A stretch of 64,000 nt of DNA, from positions 240,528,166 through 240,592,165 of the forward strand of contig CM077666.1 in NCBI GenBank assembly GCA_039707655.1. Reading direction: 5' to 3'. Shown piece by piece: positions 9,203 through 19,705 of the stretch (within the stretch, counting starts at the first letter, position 1; every line of letters starts with the position of its first letter). A program made the position numbers and the translations under genes. The DNA is from Elymus sibiricus. Lineage: Eukaryota; Streptophyta; Magnoliopsida; Poales; Poaceae. Below the pieces are notes generated by a model. It was given only the letters and a program-made list of their open reading frames with translations, was not told where the DNA came from and did no database searches.

Positions 9203-10186
9203 TGATGTAGGGTGGAACCCTAACGGTGTCGCTCTTTTCACAATTGGAGGGGGAAAAGGCAAGAACACGAAGAACACAAACACTCAATTGACACAATCAC
9301 AATCACACATGCACTAGATCCACATACACACACGGAGGAATTCTCGATCCAAAGTCAACACAAGAGGATACACGGTAGTAGTTCGTCCCGATCCGCGAAG
9401 GAGTCGAGGTCTTGAAATCCGTAGAGGATCTTCTCACATGGGGGCCATGGAGGTCTTGATCTCCATGGGGGAGAGGTGGATGAGCAAAGCTCTATCTCAA
9501 AGAGCTATCTACTTTGCTGACCCTAAAACTTAGAGAGGGTACGGTATATATAGTCTAGGGGGCGAGGGAGGTACATGGGCTTCGGCCCAACTCATGCACG
9601 CAGGCAGGGTCCGGATGATCCGGGTGTTGGTCCGGATGATCCGGGCTTCGGATGTCCGGTTGATCCGGGTCGGCGTCCGCATCGTCCGGGTGTGACGTAT
9701 CAGCTACAGGTGGTTCGGATGTCCGGGTGCTGGTCCGGATGTCCGGCTCTGTCCGGATGATCCGGGCTGGTGTCCGGATGATCCGGCTTCAGTGAACAGG
9801 GTACGGGTGTCTCTGGGCGTATTATCCGGATCGTCCGGGCCGGCGTCCGGATCGTCCGGGCTGGGGGCAGATCGTCCGGACGGCGGTCCGGATCATCCAG
9901 GCAAGTCCTGACTTGGCCTTTTACTTCTCCGTCTTCGTGATTGCTTCTCTCCTTCAATCGTACTTCCTCCTTAGCATCTCCATGATGATTTCCATTGTAC
10001 CTGAGTATGCACAAGGTCTCCGTTTGAGGTAGCATCCAATTCTCATGTGCATCGAAGGGAAATTGTAAGAGGAGTGATGTCACCTCGTTCTCGATCGCTC
10101 TTGCTCGTCCTCATGTCATCGGTCCTCGTGGCACTTGAGGTGACGTAGGTGAGTCCATGGGGATGACCACGGGATGCTCCGCATCA
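9203..10186 (-). repeat. El-G 3' LTR (984 bp)
   Basis: It runs TGATGTAGGGTGG...GATGCTCCGCATCA. It differs from the right LTR by roughly 20 substitutions plus one extra 9-bp unit and one extra palindrome unit in the right copy, by eye. It carries a nonsense change in the LTR-encoded tail (see 10111-10662). Confidence 0.9.
9611..9900. promoter_or_regulatory. U3 palindrome array, spacer ATGAT (El-G left LTR)
   Basis: About ten units of CCGGATGATCCGG or close variants (CCGGATCGTCCGG, CCGGATGTCCGG) are irregularly spaced over 290 bp. They lie upstream of the TATA-like region in element orientation. Confidence 0.7.
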
Positions 10187-10662
10187 TCTCCCCCCCCTTG
10201 GGAAAGATCCGACTTCGGATCGAAAACCTCATCACCATGGTAGGGAGAGAGATCCTTGACATTGAAGATATCGCTCACGTTGTACTTGTCGTGAGGGATG
10301 TCGATCTTGTATGCATTGTTGTTGTAGTGTGCTAACACCTTGAATGGTCCATCGGCTCGAGGAAGTAGCTTTGACTTGCGTTCGTTGGGGAAGCGGTCTT
10401 TGCATAGGTGTAGCCACACAAGATCTCCAATGTTGAATATCATGGGTTGCTTGTTGATGTTGATCTTGGTCGCGAGTCGATGTACTTGGCGCTCGATGGT
10501 GTGCCTTGTATCTTCATGCATCTTCTTTAGATAGCTCGCTCGGGCACTCGCGTCCATGTTGATGCGCTCTTGTAGAGGTAGCGGTAGAATGTCCAAAGGG
10601 GATAATGGATTGAATCCGTAGACGACCTCGAAGGGGGACTTGCCGGTAGTAGAGTGTTGTGC
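10111..10662 (-). pseudogene. El-G integrase C-terminus and LTR-encoded tail
   Basis: The visible protein begins in the [13 protein letters not shown] region of integrase and includes the GPY/F-like module ([25 protein letters not shown]). It then crosses the polypurine tract in frame (eight [12 protein letters not shown]) and enters the LTR as [12 protein letters not shown]. It stops at 10111 because a CGA codon is TGA in this LTR copy; the right LTR keeps CGA and stays open much further. No chromodomain follows the GPY/F module. It cannot act as an integrase because the DDE core is missing. Confidence 0.8.
10187..10202 (-). other. El-G polypurine tract
   Basis: The minus strand reads CCCAAGGGGGGGGAGA immediately before TGATGCGG. 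A run of eight G keeps the frame open into the LTR. Confidence 0.85.
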
Positions 10663-12278
10663 TCGGTGGGGTTAGTGGCACAAAATATCAAGCAAATTGA
10701 AGTCCAAGATATGTAAATGTTGAAATTAATCCAAAGGACTCAAAATGCAAAGCAGGTGATCACAAATTTAGAGGAAGGCAATAAAGAAACACAAGCAGTG
10801 GGATAATGGAGCTTGTGCAACTATAGGGATGAGCAACACAAAATTTGCTAACGAAGACTATGCTTGTGTTGCACAAACACAAGGAGAGACGCTAGCTTGA
10901 TTGCACGTTTGGGCACGATCCACCACTTGGCACCAATCCTATTCATGCAAGCAAACGTTTCCTATTCCATGTATCCTCATGCACAAGTATATCTTTCTAT
11001 GCTCAACTCTCTTTGCTTATAAGCTTTGATCTCTTTTTTGCTTAAAAGCTTTTTTTTTACTCTCTTTTTCTTCCTTTCCACTATTCTTTTTGAGCCTCAA
11101 CCAAACACATGAGATAAGTATCACAAGATATGCACGGGAGCAAGCAATTGCACTATATGATATATCAAATGATGCAACAATATGATATCATATCACTATG
11201 GTGCTCAAGTTTTCGCGAAGCCCGGCAATACTCGGATAGCTAGTCTCAATAGGTATGAAGGTATTCGCAAAGATGGTGGGGCTATCAAGATGTAATGGCA
11301 AGGAAGGAAAAGTGTATAACGGAATGTATACCTTCGTCACACTTAACCTTTCACGAAGTCGGGGGTAACCGGCCTTGCTTCCGGTTGAAGATGGTCTCAA
11401 AGGATGGATGGCCGTCGTCGATGCGGAAGCTCGGTGGTCGATGGAGATGATGGCACGATACACGTCGTCTGGTGGATGATGACGAAGTAACCGTCCCTAA
11501 GTAGCTGAAGCACCTTAGGAGACTCAAATCACAACTCAAACAACCACAAATGCAATGGGAACCAAAATGGGTTAGGTTGCGGAAGTTTGGGTGGTGGTGC
11601 GGAAGTTATGGTGTAAGGCCTAGGCAAACATGCCAAATTTTGAAAAATTTGATGGAGTCAAATGATGGTGGAATTAGTTTTGAGGGATGGGGGATGTCAA
11701 TAGCTAAAAAACTAGCTAAAGAACGTCGAAATCGGATTCCGGATGAATTAGTTATGGCCGAAACAAAAGTTCAGCCGTGTCAGTTTCAGGGTTGCCCGGA
11801 CATCCGGGAGTAGGTCCAGCTGATCCGGGCAATGTCCGGATGATCCGGGAGCACGTCCGGATGATCCGGGTTCGTCAGCTCTGGTACTGTTGTGGGGGTG
11901 CGTGGATTGTCCGGACGTCCGGGAGGGCGCCCAGCTGATCCGGGTGATGCCCGGATGATCCGGGAGCAGGTCCGGATGATCCGAGCAGGTCAAACTGCTC
12001 GGGATTTACTCTCGGGGACGAATTTTTGGACGGAATTTTCGATTTTCGTGGTCAAATTTCAAGGGGAAAAAGAAAAAATGGGGCTAGGAAACGCAAGAGA
12101 GGTAGATCCACTTGCCAAGCACGAGATCCACGGAACAAAATCAACAAAAACTACCAAGAACAACAAAATGCAAGAAAAATTTTGGGGCTCTTTTTGTGGG
12201 AAATTTTTGAATTTGGGGAGAAAAAATTAAACTAAAGCAAGAAAGTGGGGGGTACGGCTCCAAATTCGTGACAACCTA
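10663..12278 (-). other. El-G leader, with deletion junction
   Basis: Right of about 10665 the sequence no longer matches integrase but matches the leader just upstream of gag in El-E (GGTTAGGATGGTGGCACAAAAT at 42792). The deletion therefore joined integrase to leader. The leader holds the GCTT hairpin pair (11015-11050), the CTACTTAGGGA tract (RC, about 11490) and a palindrome array (11794-11984). No gene is seen. Confidence 0.75.
11794..11984. promoter_or_regulatory. Leader palindrome array, spacer ATGAT (El-G)
   Basis: About eight CCGGATGATCCGG-type units, some degenerate, lie ~300-500 bp downstream of the 5' LTR in element orientation. They are the same palindrome as in the El-G LTRs. 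Confidence 0.65.
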
Positions 12279-12290
12279 TGCTCTGATCCA
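12279..12290 (-). other. El-G primer-binding site
   Basis: The minus strand reads TGGATCAGAGC, matching the complement of plant initiator tRNA-Met except for one missing base after TGG. El-E shares this variant. Confidence 0.65.
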
Positions 12291-12293
12291 AGA

Positions 12294-13307
12294 TGATGTA
12301 GGGTGTAACCCTAACGGTGTCGATCTTTTCACAATTGGAGGGGGAAAAGGCAAGAACACGAAGAACACGAAGAACACAAACACTCAATTGACACAATCAC
12401 AATCACACATGCACTAGATCCACATACACACACGGAGGAATTCTCAATCCAAAGTCAACACAAGAGGATACACGGTAGTAGTTCGTCCCGATCCGCGAAG
12501 GAGTCGAGGTCTTGAAATCCGTAGAGGATCTTCTCACATGGGGGCCATGGAGGTCTTGATCTCCATGGGGGAGAGGTGGATGAGCAAAGCTCTATCTCAA
12601 AGAGCTATCTACTTTGCTGACCCTAAAACTTAGAGAGGGTACGGTATATATAGTCTAGGGGGCGAGGGAGGTACATGGGCTTCGGCCCAACTCATGCACG
12701 CAGGCAGGGTCCGGATGATCCGGGTGTTGGTCCGGAGGATCCGGGCTTCGGATGTACGGATGATCCGGGTCGGCGTCCGCATCGTCCGGGTGTGACGTAG
12801 CAGCTGCAGGTGGTCCGGATGTCCGGGTGCTGGTCCGGATGTCCGGCTCCGTCCGGATGATCCGGGCCGGTGTCCGGATGATCCGGCTTCAGTGAACAGG
12901 GTACGGGTGTCTCTGCGCGTATTATCCGGATCGTCCGGGCCGGCGTCCGGATCGTCCGGGCCGGCGTCCGGATCGTCCGGGCTGGGGCCAGATCGTCCGG
13001 ACGGCGGTCCAGATCGTCCGGGCAAGTCCTGACTTGGCCTTTTACTTCTCCGTCTTCGTGATTGCTTCTCTCCTTCAATCGTACTTCCTCCTTAGCATCT
13101 CCATGATGATTTCCATTGTACCTGAGTATGCACAAGGTCTCCGTTTGAGGTAGCATCCAATTCTCATGTGCATCGAAGGGAAATTGTAAGAGGAGTGATG
13201 TCACCTCGTTCTCGATCGCTCTTGCTCGTCCTCGTGTCATCGGTCCTCGTGGCACTTGAGGTGACGTAGGTGAGTCCATGGGGATGACCACGGGATGCTC
13301 CGTATCA
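12294..13307 (-). repeat. El-G 5' LTR (1,014 bp)
   Basis: It runs TGATGTAGGGTGTAACC...GATGCTCCGTATCA; the outer end has CGTATCA instead of CGCATCA. The palindrome array is at 12711-13021. On the minus strand a frame of ~200 codons (13291-12692) stays open through the array. Confidence 0.9.
12711..13021. promoter_or_regulatory. U3 palindrome array, spacer ATGAT (El-G right LTR)
   Basis: About eleven CCGGATGATCCGG-type units, including one extra GGCGTCCGGATCGTCC unit compared with the left LTR. Confidence 0.7.
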
Positions 13308-14006
13308 CCTAGGGTTCATACTTTCACTAGTGCAATCACTCAACAGTGCTAACATAATTGAATCATATAACCAACCCTCAATGTGCGACAAAGAATCACT
13401 CCAAAGTTCTTATCAATAGCGGAGAACATAAGATGAAATTGTTGTAGGTAGAAAACAACCTCAAAGTTATCTTTCCGATCAATCTATTGAGCCATCCCTA
13501 TAAGTGTCACCAACAACCCTAGAGTTCGTACTAGAATAACACCATATGATACGCATCAGTCAACTCTAATGTCACCTAGATACTCCAATGTCACCACAAG
13601 TATCCGTGAGTTAATTATTCGCATGCATCAAACAATTTCAGATTCATAATATTCAATCCAACACAAAAAACTTCAAAGATTACCCCAAAGTTTCTATCGG
13701 AGAAAGTAGGATGAACACGTGTATCAACCTATGTGCCTAGATTACCCCAATGTCACCTCAGGAATCCGCAAGTTGATTACCAAAACATATATCAAGTGAC
13801 TCAATAGAATACCCGATTGTCACCATGGGTATCCACATGCAAGACATACATCAAGTGATCTTAAATCCAAATATTCAATCAGATAATAACGAAACCTCAA
13901 AGGGCAAGACTCAATTCATCACAATAAAGATAGAGAGGGAAGAACACCATATGATCCAACTATATTAACAAAGCTCATGGTACATCAAGATCGTGCCAAA
14001 TCAAGA

Positions 14007-14052
<46 letters not shown>

Positions 14053-14377
14053 AAGTACATAGCTACTGGTACATACTCTCAGTCCCGAGGGTGAACTACT
14101 CCCGCCTCATCATGGAAGCAGCGGGAATGATGAAGATGGCCTCCGGTGATGACTTCCCCCCTCCGGCAGGGTGCTGGAACGGAGCTCTGGATGAGATCGC
14201 TTCGGAACAGAGGCTTGCGGCGGTGGAAAAACTCATCTAGGTTAACTTTCGGTGGTTTCTGGATTTATAGGATTTTTTAGCGTTGGAATCACGCCAGGGG
14301 GGTTCCCGAGGGTCCCACAAGCTAAGGTGGCATGCCCTGGGGGGAGGGGCGCCACCCAGGCTTGTGGCCCCTGGCAC
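13308..14377 (-). repeat. TGATACGTCTCC-type LTR, second segment
   Basis: It continues the LTR interrupted at 9202 (the first five bases are the CCTAG duplication). It includes a (GA)20 microsatellite at 14011-14050 and a GC-rich segment, and is cut at 14378 by El-Q. No gene is seen in this kilobase. Confidence 0.65.
14011..14050. repeat. (GA)20 microsatellite
   Basis: Forty bases of perfect GA dinucleotide lie within the Triticeae LTR segment; shorter GA runs are typical of this LTR position. Confidence 0.95.
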
Positions 14378-15395
14378 TGATAGAGGCGAGGGTCATGATC
14401 GATGAGATGATAATATCGATTTGGTGGAGTTGACTTTGACGATCCGATTACAAACGTGCACAACGTTGCGCCTTAGCAATCGGTAAACCAATCTCCGGGA
14501 GTTACTGACGATGCCAGAAGCACGATCAGCCTGACCACGAAGGTCTATTCCTACACGCAATCGAAGAACAAGCAAGAATATGATAAAAGCAATCTGAATA
14601 TTGCGAATATAGATGAAGTATTGATGAAGTTGGGGATCCGTAAGCGATCTTGGCCTGGTCGTTGGACACAAACGAAGTACACGAAGTTGCAATGCCTAAC
14701 TTTTAACTAAACAAATTCCAAAGAAAACAATACTAGATTGATATACTTATATAGGAGCAAGGGGTGGCGGCCAAGGAGGTGGGAGGACGTCCCAAGGTAG
14801 CCTAAAACCAACCCTAGGTCGTACAAGGCCCATAGGCTCAAGTGGAGGTGATGCAACACGTTTGGACTTGTAGTTTGACTCGGATTCTGCTGTAGCGTCG
14901 GATTGTTTCATCAATATCTCCACGCTCCGGACGAATTTAAAGGTGAATCCAATTGGGTTGGAAAGTGCACAGAATAAACTTTCCAACAAAAAAAAGAATC
15001 ACCCAATTCAGAGTCCGAATGCAAAAGTTCTTGGCGTTTTGACTCAGGTATGTCTGTGCAGTCCGAATCTGAGTCCAGAACGTGGGGCACTTGGTCTCTA
15101 TCTTCTCTTAGGTCAAAAGTGACGTGAGAGGCCTTCTTGAACAACACCTAATCATTTCCTTTGATGGGAGAGGACTTCTTGAACAACATCTAACCATTTC
15201 TTTTTCCTTTGTCTTCACACGTGGTTCGTACAAGTGTTCAGGAATTCTGCATTTATGCATGAAATAAAAATAATTAAGTATTTTTGTTCCGGATAACATA
15301 AATAAATTATTACATAATTCTTATAAGAAATCTCCTCACAAATATGCATATATGCAATATTTTTGGTTGTATCCAAGGTAGCCATGTCCTCATCA
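14378..15395 (-). repeat. El-Q left LTR (1,018 bp)
   Basis: It runs TGATAGAGGCGAGGG...ATGTCCTCATCA. It is followed on the right by a polypurine tract, so it is a 3' LTR in element orientation. Confidence 0.7.
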
Positions 15396-15411
15396 TCCTC
15401 CCCTTCTTGAA
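15396..15411 (-). other. El-Q polypurine tract
   Basis: The minus strand reads TCAAGAAGGGGAGGA before TGATGAGGACAT. It is less G-homopolymeric than in the other families. Confidence 0.65.
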
Positions 15412-15491
15412 AACAAAGCCGTCCCTGGCGTTGCTTAATCTGAAACGTGGCAAACAAAAGAGACAAGGTGTACATGTTGTATATGTATATG

Positions 15492-16086
15492 TCATTCGTT
15501 TTTTACTTCCCTCAGTTTTCGCACATGTGACACATCTATACGTAAGTAACTTTCATATGTCGTGAAATATAAAGCCACAATATTATCACAAGAAGTAAAA
15601 GGCATGGAAATATTGCAACTCAGTTTGCACATATAAGTGAAGCTCTTATTCATTTCTAAAGATTGACAATGTTCATCATTAAACCATCCCAACATCGGTG
15701 AATAAACTTTAATTGTTTCAAATTTACATGCTACAACATGCTTAAATAAGCAAACATGGAACAAGTCATTTGACACAGAATCATCACCAAGATTAGAGGT
15801 CATATCAAAATGATTAAACATTGGCACATTTATTTTCAAACGTAGTTGATCTAAATTTGATTTATTCCCTGATTCACATGGTTCTTTCGCATCAACGGTT
15901 AATTCAATGGGTGCACTCAAAATTGTTGATATTGCAGTTGTTTGATCACATGGCAAAGTCAAATCATCAACATAGTCCTCTAAAATAGGTGGTGTGATCA
16001 AAGTAGTGGGTAGCGCATCACATGGTGCATTTAAATCGACAAGGCAGTCATCATTCTCATGTGGAGGTGGAAGATCAGTACCTACT
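15492..16086 (-). pseudogene. El-Q internal coding remnant of unknown function
   Basis: A frame of ~200 codons is open to a stop at 15492. It begins inside the right LTR, so its start is artificial. It is rich in Asp, Cys, His and Leu, with segments such as CLVDLNAP, TPPILEDYVDDL and HVVACKFETIKVYSP. Its style resembles the acidic/Cys-rich region of El-A rather than any pol domain, suggesting a non-autonomous element. It has no recognised domain or function. Confidence 0.5.
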
Positions 16087-17003
16087 TGATAGAGGCAAAG
16101 GTGTCCCATCTTTCGATGAGAAGATAGCTATCGTTTTGGTGGAAGTCGACTTTGACGATCCGACTACGAACGTGTGAAGACGTCGCGCCTTAGCAATCGC
16201 TAAACAAACTACGAGGGTTATTGACCACGCCGAAGCACGATCAACCTGACCATGAGGGTCTATTTCCTGCGAGTAAACGAAGAACAAGCAAGAAACTGAG
16301 ATTGCAATCTGGATATTGCGAATATAAGAGGAAAGCTTTATTAATCAAGTGGGGTTCTATGACGTCTTGGTCTGGTCGTTGAACACAAACGAAGTACGTG
16401 AAGTTGCAGCTATGGCGAACTTTTAATCTAAACAAAACCCAAGTCTAAAACGACGCCCTAATGGCTGTATTTATAGGGAGACAGAGGGGAATTTCATCCA
16501 CCCTTGGCAAGGTGGGACTAAATTCTGTCCTAAATCGTTTTCCCTATTAATACGGACTCTAAAACCTGCCTATTAAGTGTATTTCGAAATTACATGGGCC
16601 TGGCCCAAAACTAAGGTGACGCAGCACCTAAAATAAGCTATGGACGAAATTTATGAAAGGGCATCTTGTATATTTTGTCCATGTCCTTGTACGCCATCAT
16701 GGAGGCTTCAAAGTGCTGAAAACTCCTTCAGAAACGCTGTTCTAGTTCCCCTCGCACGCGCCTTCATCTCCATGCCTGATCCTGCTCCAGTGTTCATCCC
16801 TCTTGTCCATGCTAGGCCCTTCATTAGTAATCAACACAAATGTATCTATTTTAGGCAGCATCATATTCTCATGAACATTAGAATTATTCCCAAGAAACGA
16901 AAGTACCTGATAATTTAACTGGCGTGCGCGAGCTCTAGTAATTGGTCCAGTATGTATAGTAGCAGGGGCTGTTGGTGTAACTATGGTATTGATGTCCTCA
17001 TCA
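16087..17003 (-). repeat. El-Q right LTR (917 bp), with coding 5' end
   Basis: It runs TGATAGAGGCAAAGG...GATGTCCTCATCA. In element orientation it begins TGATGAGGACATC and encodes GPITRARARQLNYQV within its first ~100 bp. A minus-strand TATA-like CCCTATAAATA lies near 16470. The polyprotein-tail coding inside the LTR is typical of CRM elements. Confidence 0.7.
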
Positions 17004-17209
17004 CTAACAAACACACAAGATCCACAAGGTACATGAACAATCAAAGGGAAAGATACAAGGTAGCATTCATCCCAAATCCAAGAGGAGCTGAGGTCTTGAT
17101 GATCTAAATAGATCCTTCTCCCTTAGGAGGTCTTGATGATCTAGTGAGATCCTTCCCCCTCAAAAGGAATCCCACAAAGGGAGGTACATGAGCTAAGCTC
17201 CAATGTGTA
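17004..17209 (-). repeat. Gypsy LTR fragment hosting El-H
   Basis: It matches the LTR stretch CTAACAAACAC...GGTACATGAACAATCAAAGGG...GAGGTCTTGATGATCTA seen in El-B (21469 onward). It is cut at 17209 by El-H. The last five bases (GTGTA) should reappear at El-H's far end, outside the window. Confidence 0.6.
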
Positions 17210-18175
17210 TGATGCGGAGCATCCCAAGGTCATCCCCTTCATCCCCCAATTACCAAGTGGACCGATGACACAAGCACGTGCAAGAGCTATCGAGATCGAG
17301 GTGACATCTTTCCTCTCGCAACTTCCTTTCGGATCACATGAGACATGGCTACTACCTCAAGCAAAGACACTTTGCATACTCAGGTACCAAGGAGTCGGCC
17401 ATGGAGAAGCTAAGGAGCAAGGCCGAGTGATGGAAGGAGGAGAACACGAAGATGGACAAGAGAAGGAGCAAGACAGAGCTTGCCCGGATCATCCGGACCC
17501 CCACCCGGACGATCCGGACCCCCAGCCGGACGATCCGGACGATGCGAACACATGGTACAGCAAGCTCCCGGACGAAGCCGAATCATCCGGACCAGCCCGG
17601 ACGTCCGGACGACGATCCGGACATCCGGACCAACAGCAGCTCCAGTGAGCCAGCCGGACGATCCGGACAGACGTCCGGATCATCTGGACCCCCGACGCCC
17701 GGATCATCCGAACCTCCACCCGAATCATCCGGACAGCGCCTGCGTGCGTGAGTTGGCCCGAGGCCCATGTACGCATCTCCGCCACTAGACTATATATACT
17801 CGTTCCTCTCCTCTATTTTAGGGTTAGCAAAGTATATTGAGACATTAGAGAGAGCTTTGCTCCTTGTATCTCCTCTTGGGGAATCAAGACCTCTCAGGAG
17901 AGAAGGATCCCTACCATAGGATCATCAAGACCTCCAAAGGGAGAAGGATCTCATCTAGATCACCAAGACCTCACCTCCTTTGAAGTGAGAAGAACCTTAC
18001 CTTTATGCGTGTTTCCTTGGATTGTCCTTGTATGCTTGTGGATCTCATGTATGCTATCCTAGTGGATGTGTGATTTGGGTTGGTTTGAGTGTTTCCCTTT
18101 GTGTTCTTGTTGATTTCCTCCCTTTTCCCCTCCAAAGTGTGAAAATATCGTCATCTAGGGTTCCACCCTACATCA
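17210..18175 (+). repeat. El-H 5' LTR (966 bp)
   Basis: It runs TGATGCGGAGCATCCC...TTCCACCCTACATCA. It encodes DAEHPKVIPF...GPMTQARARAIEIEV in its first part. A palindrome array (17484-17733) precedes a TATA-like GACTATATATACTCG near 17790. Confidence 0.9.
17484..17733. promoter_or_regulatory. U3 palindrome array, spacer ATCAT/ATGAT (El-H)
   Basis: About ten units of CCGGATCATCCGG, CCGGACGATCCGG and close variants, irregularly spaced. ATCAT is the RC of ATGAT, so this is the same palindrome as in El-G. Confidence 0.7.
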
Positions 18176-18178
18176 TCT

Positions 18179-18193
18179 TCGATCAGAGCCACG
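18179..18193 (+). other. El-H primer-binding site
   Basis: TCGATCAGAGCCACG lies a few bases after the LTR. It matches the initiator tRNA-Met complement in ATCAGAGCCA, with the first bases altered. Confidence 0.6.
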
Positions 18194-19705
18194 TTGATTC
18201 ACACTTTGGAGTTCTTCCCCTCCACTTTCTAGCCCCAATTTTGTTGTTTTTGCCCAATTTTGAAAATTCCCCACAAAAAGAGCCATACCAAAAAAAATTG
18301 ATTCTTTGGTTTGATGATGTTTTGTTGATTTTGATCCATGGATTCATTGTGTTGCAAGTGGATCTACCCCTCCCCACCTCGAAACCCACCTCAAAATCGC
18401 CCCAATTTTTCTTTTTATCCACGATTTGGAGTTCTTCCCGAAGCTCACAACCGCGCAGACGACCTGCCCGGATCATCCAGACGTGCACCTGGATCATCCG
18501 GACATCGCCCGCATCATTCGGACCCTGACCCGGATCATCCGACTTCCACTGTCAAAACTGAATTTTCAGCAAAAAAATTTAGCCACCGCCTCCACTTTCG
18601 CATAGTCATTTCCGAGTCCCTCCATCGCACTTTCGCAAACCTTTTGTCAGCCATCGCCATACCACCGCTTTTCACTACCACCATTTGACATTTGACATTG
18701 AGAATTTGCGTTCGCGGTTTCCGTTTCCTAACGTGTTTCGGCTACTTAGGGATGGTTCGTCATCGACATCACCGCCACTCATCTTCACCCAGACTCGACA
18801 TCGTCAACGACCACTTCATCACTGTGACACCACCACCGTAAGCAAGGATGGTAACCTCGATGACAAGTTGTTCATTTCCTTGCCATTGCATTGTTACCCA
18901 CAAGGTCTTCTTTTGCGTCACTTTCCTACGAGACTAGCCATTTGAGTATTGCCTGGCAACGCTACTTGTGCACTTTAGCGATACCGTTCCGCATAGCTAT
19001 CATAGCATGCATATATCATCGTATCATCTCTTGTGTTAACAATTGTTCCCGCATATACATCTTCGTAAGAGCATTTCACATAAGTGGCCAAGGAAAATAT
19101 AAAAAGAAGGAGAAGCTTTTAAGCAAAAGAGAAAGAGAAACAACAAGCTTGTAAGCAAATAGCCATAGCATCGCCACATTACATATCATATTTGATCATT
19201 TTGGATCAGCGTGACAAGTTCACCGGGACTCAGACATACATAGCAAAATTGAGATAGAAAGTCCATACATTTTGTCTCTCATAGGTTGTGCACAAGTGTC
19301 GTATCCGCCTATTGAGCAATCGTGCTAGCGTCTCTCTACTGTTATGCAACACGAGCGTTTTCCTTGGATTCCACATTTTGTGCTCATTCCTTGGTTTCAC
19401 GACCTCATTTATCTATCCGTGTGTGTGTTTCCATGTGCCACTATTGCTATTGGTCTACTTGTTTCACTTGCGAATTTGTGAATCTTTTTCAACATTATTA
19501 ATATCTTGCTAGCAATTGCAGAGATTTTGTGCCATAATCCTAACCAAGCTACTCCATAAGCTTTACTCGTGTAGGTGTGAGAAACAAACCCGGTACCAAT
19601 TCTACTATCATAGCATTACATTGAGTGATACGCGATACATCCTCAATCTTCGGAAAAGGTAACTTTGGTTTTGTCCTCTCATTTCCTACTCACATCTACT
19701 TGATC
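18194..19705 (+). other. El-H leader
   Basis: Non-coding. It holds palindromes at 18467-18542 (four CCGGATCATCC-type units, degenerate), the GTTTCGGCTACTTAGGGATGG tract near 18737 and the GCTT hairpin pair at 19114-19155. No gene is seen. Confidence 0.7.

Larger units (their letters stand above)
9203..13307 (-). mobile_element. El-G: internally deleted Ty3/gypsy element with both LTRs
   Basis: This 4,105-bp element has LTRs at 9203-10186 and 12294-13307 and target duplication CCTAG on both sides. Internally only the last ~155 codons of pol, the polypurine tract, the leader and the primer-binding site remain. Gag, protease, reverse transcriptase, RNase H and most of integrase are missing between about 10665 and 10666. 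Spacer ATGAT palindromes are in both LTRs and in the leader. It keeps all cis-acting signals, so it could have been mobilised in trans before or after the deletion. Confidence 0.9.
14378..17003 (-). mobile_element. El-Q: CRM/Cereba/Quinta-like composite element
   Basis: Two related minus-strand LTRs (14378-15395 and 16087-17003) flank only 691 bp of internal sequence. In element orientation the LTRs run TGATGAGGACAT...GCCTCTATCA. The right LTR encodes GPITRARARQLNYQVLSFLGN and NVHENMMLPKIDTF, which I recognise from grass centromeric retrotransposons. The two LTRs differ far more than a normal pair (roughly 20% by eye). The flanks (GGCAC and CTAAC) are not a target duplication. No primer-binding site lies next to the right LTR. 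It therefore looks like two elements joined by a deletion. Confidence 0.6.

Noticed and set aside
14011..14050. (GA)20 as a promoter or boundary element
   Set aside because: It sits at a fixed position in a high-copy LTR known for GA runs; ordinary microsatellite expansion is enough.
8601..17209. 8601-8839 and 17004-17209 as two halves of one LTR
   Set aside because: The two pieces cover overlapping parts of the LTR (both include the GTTCATCCCAAATCC segment), so they are separate copies.
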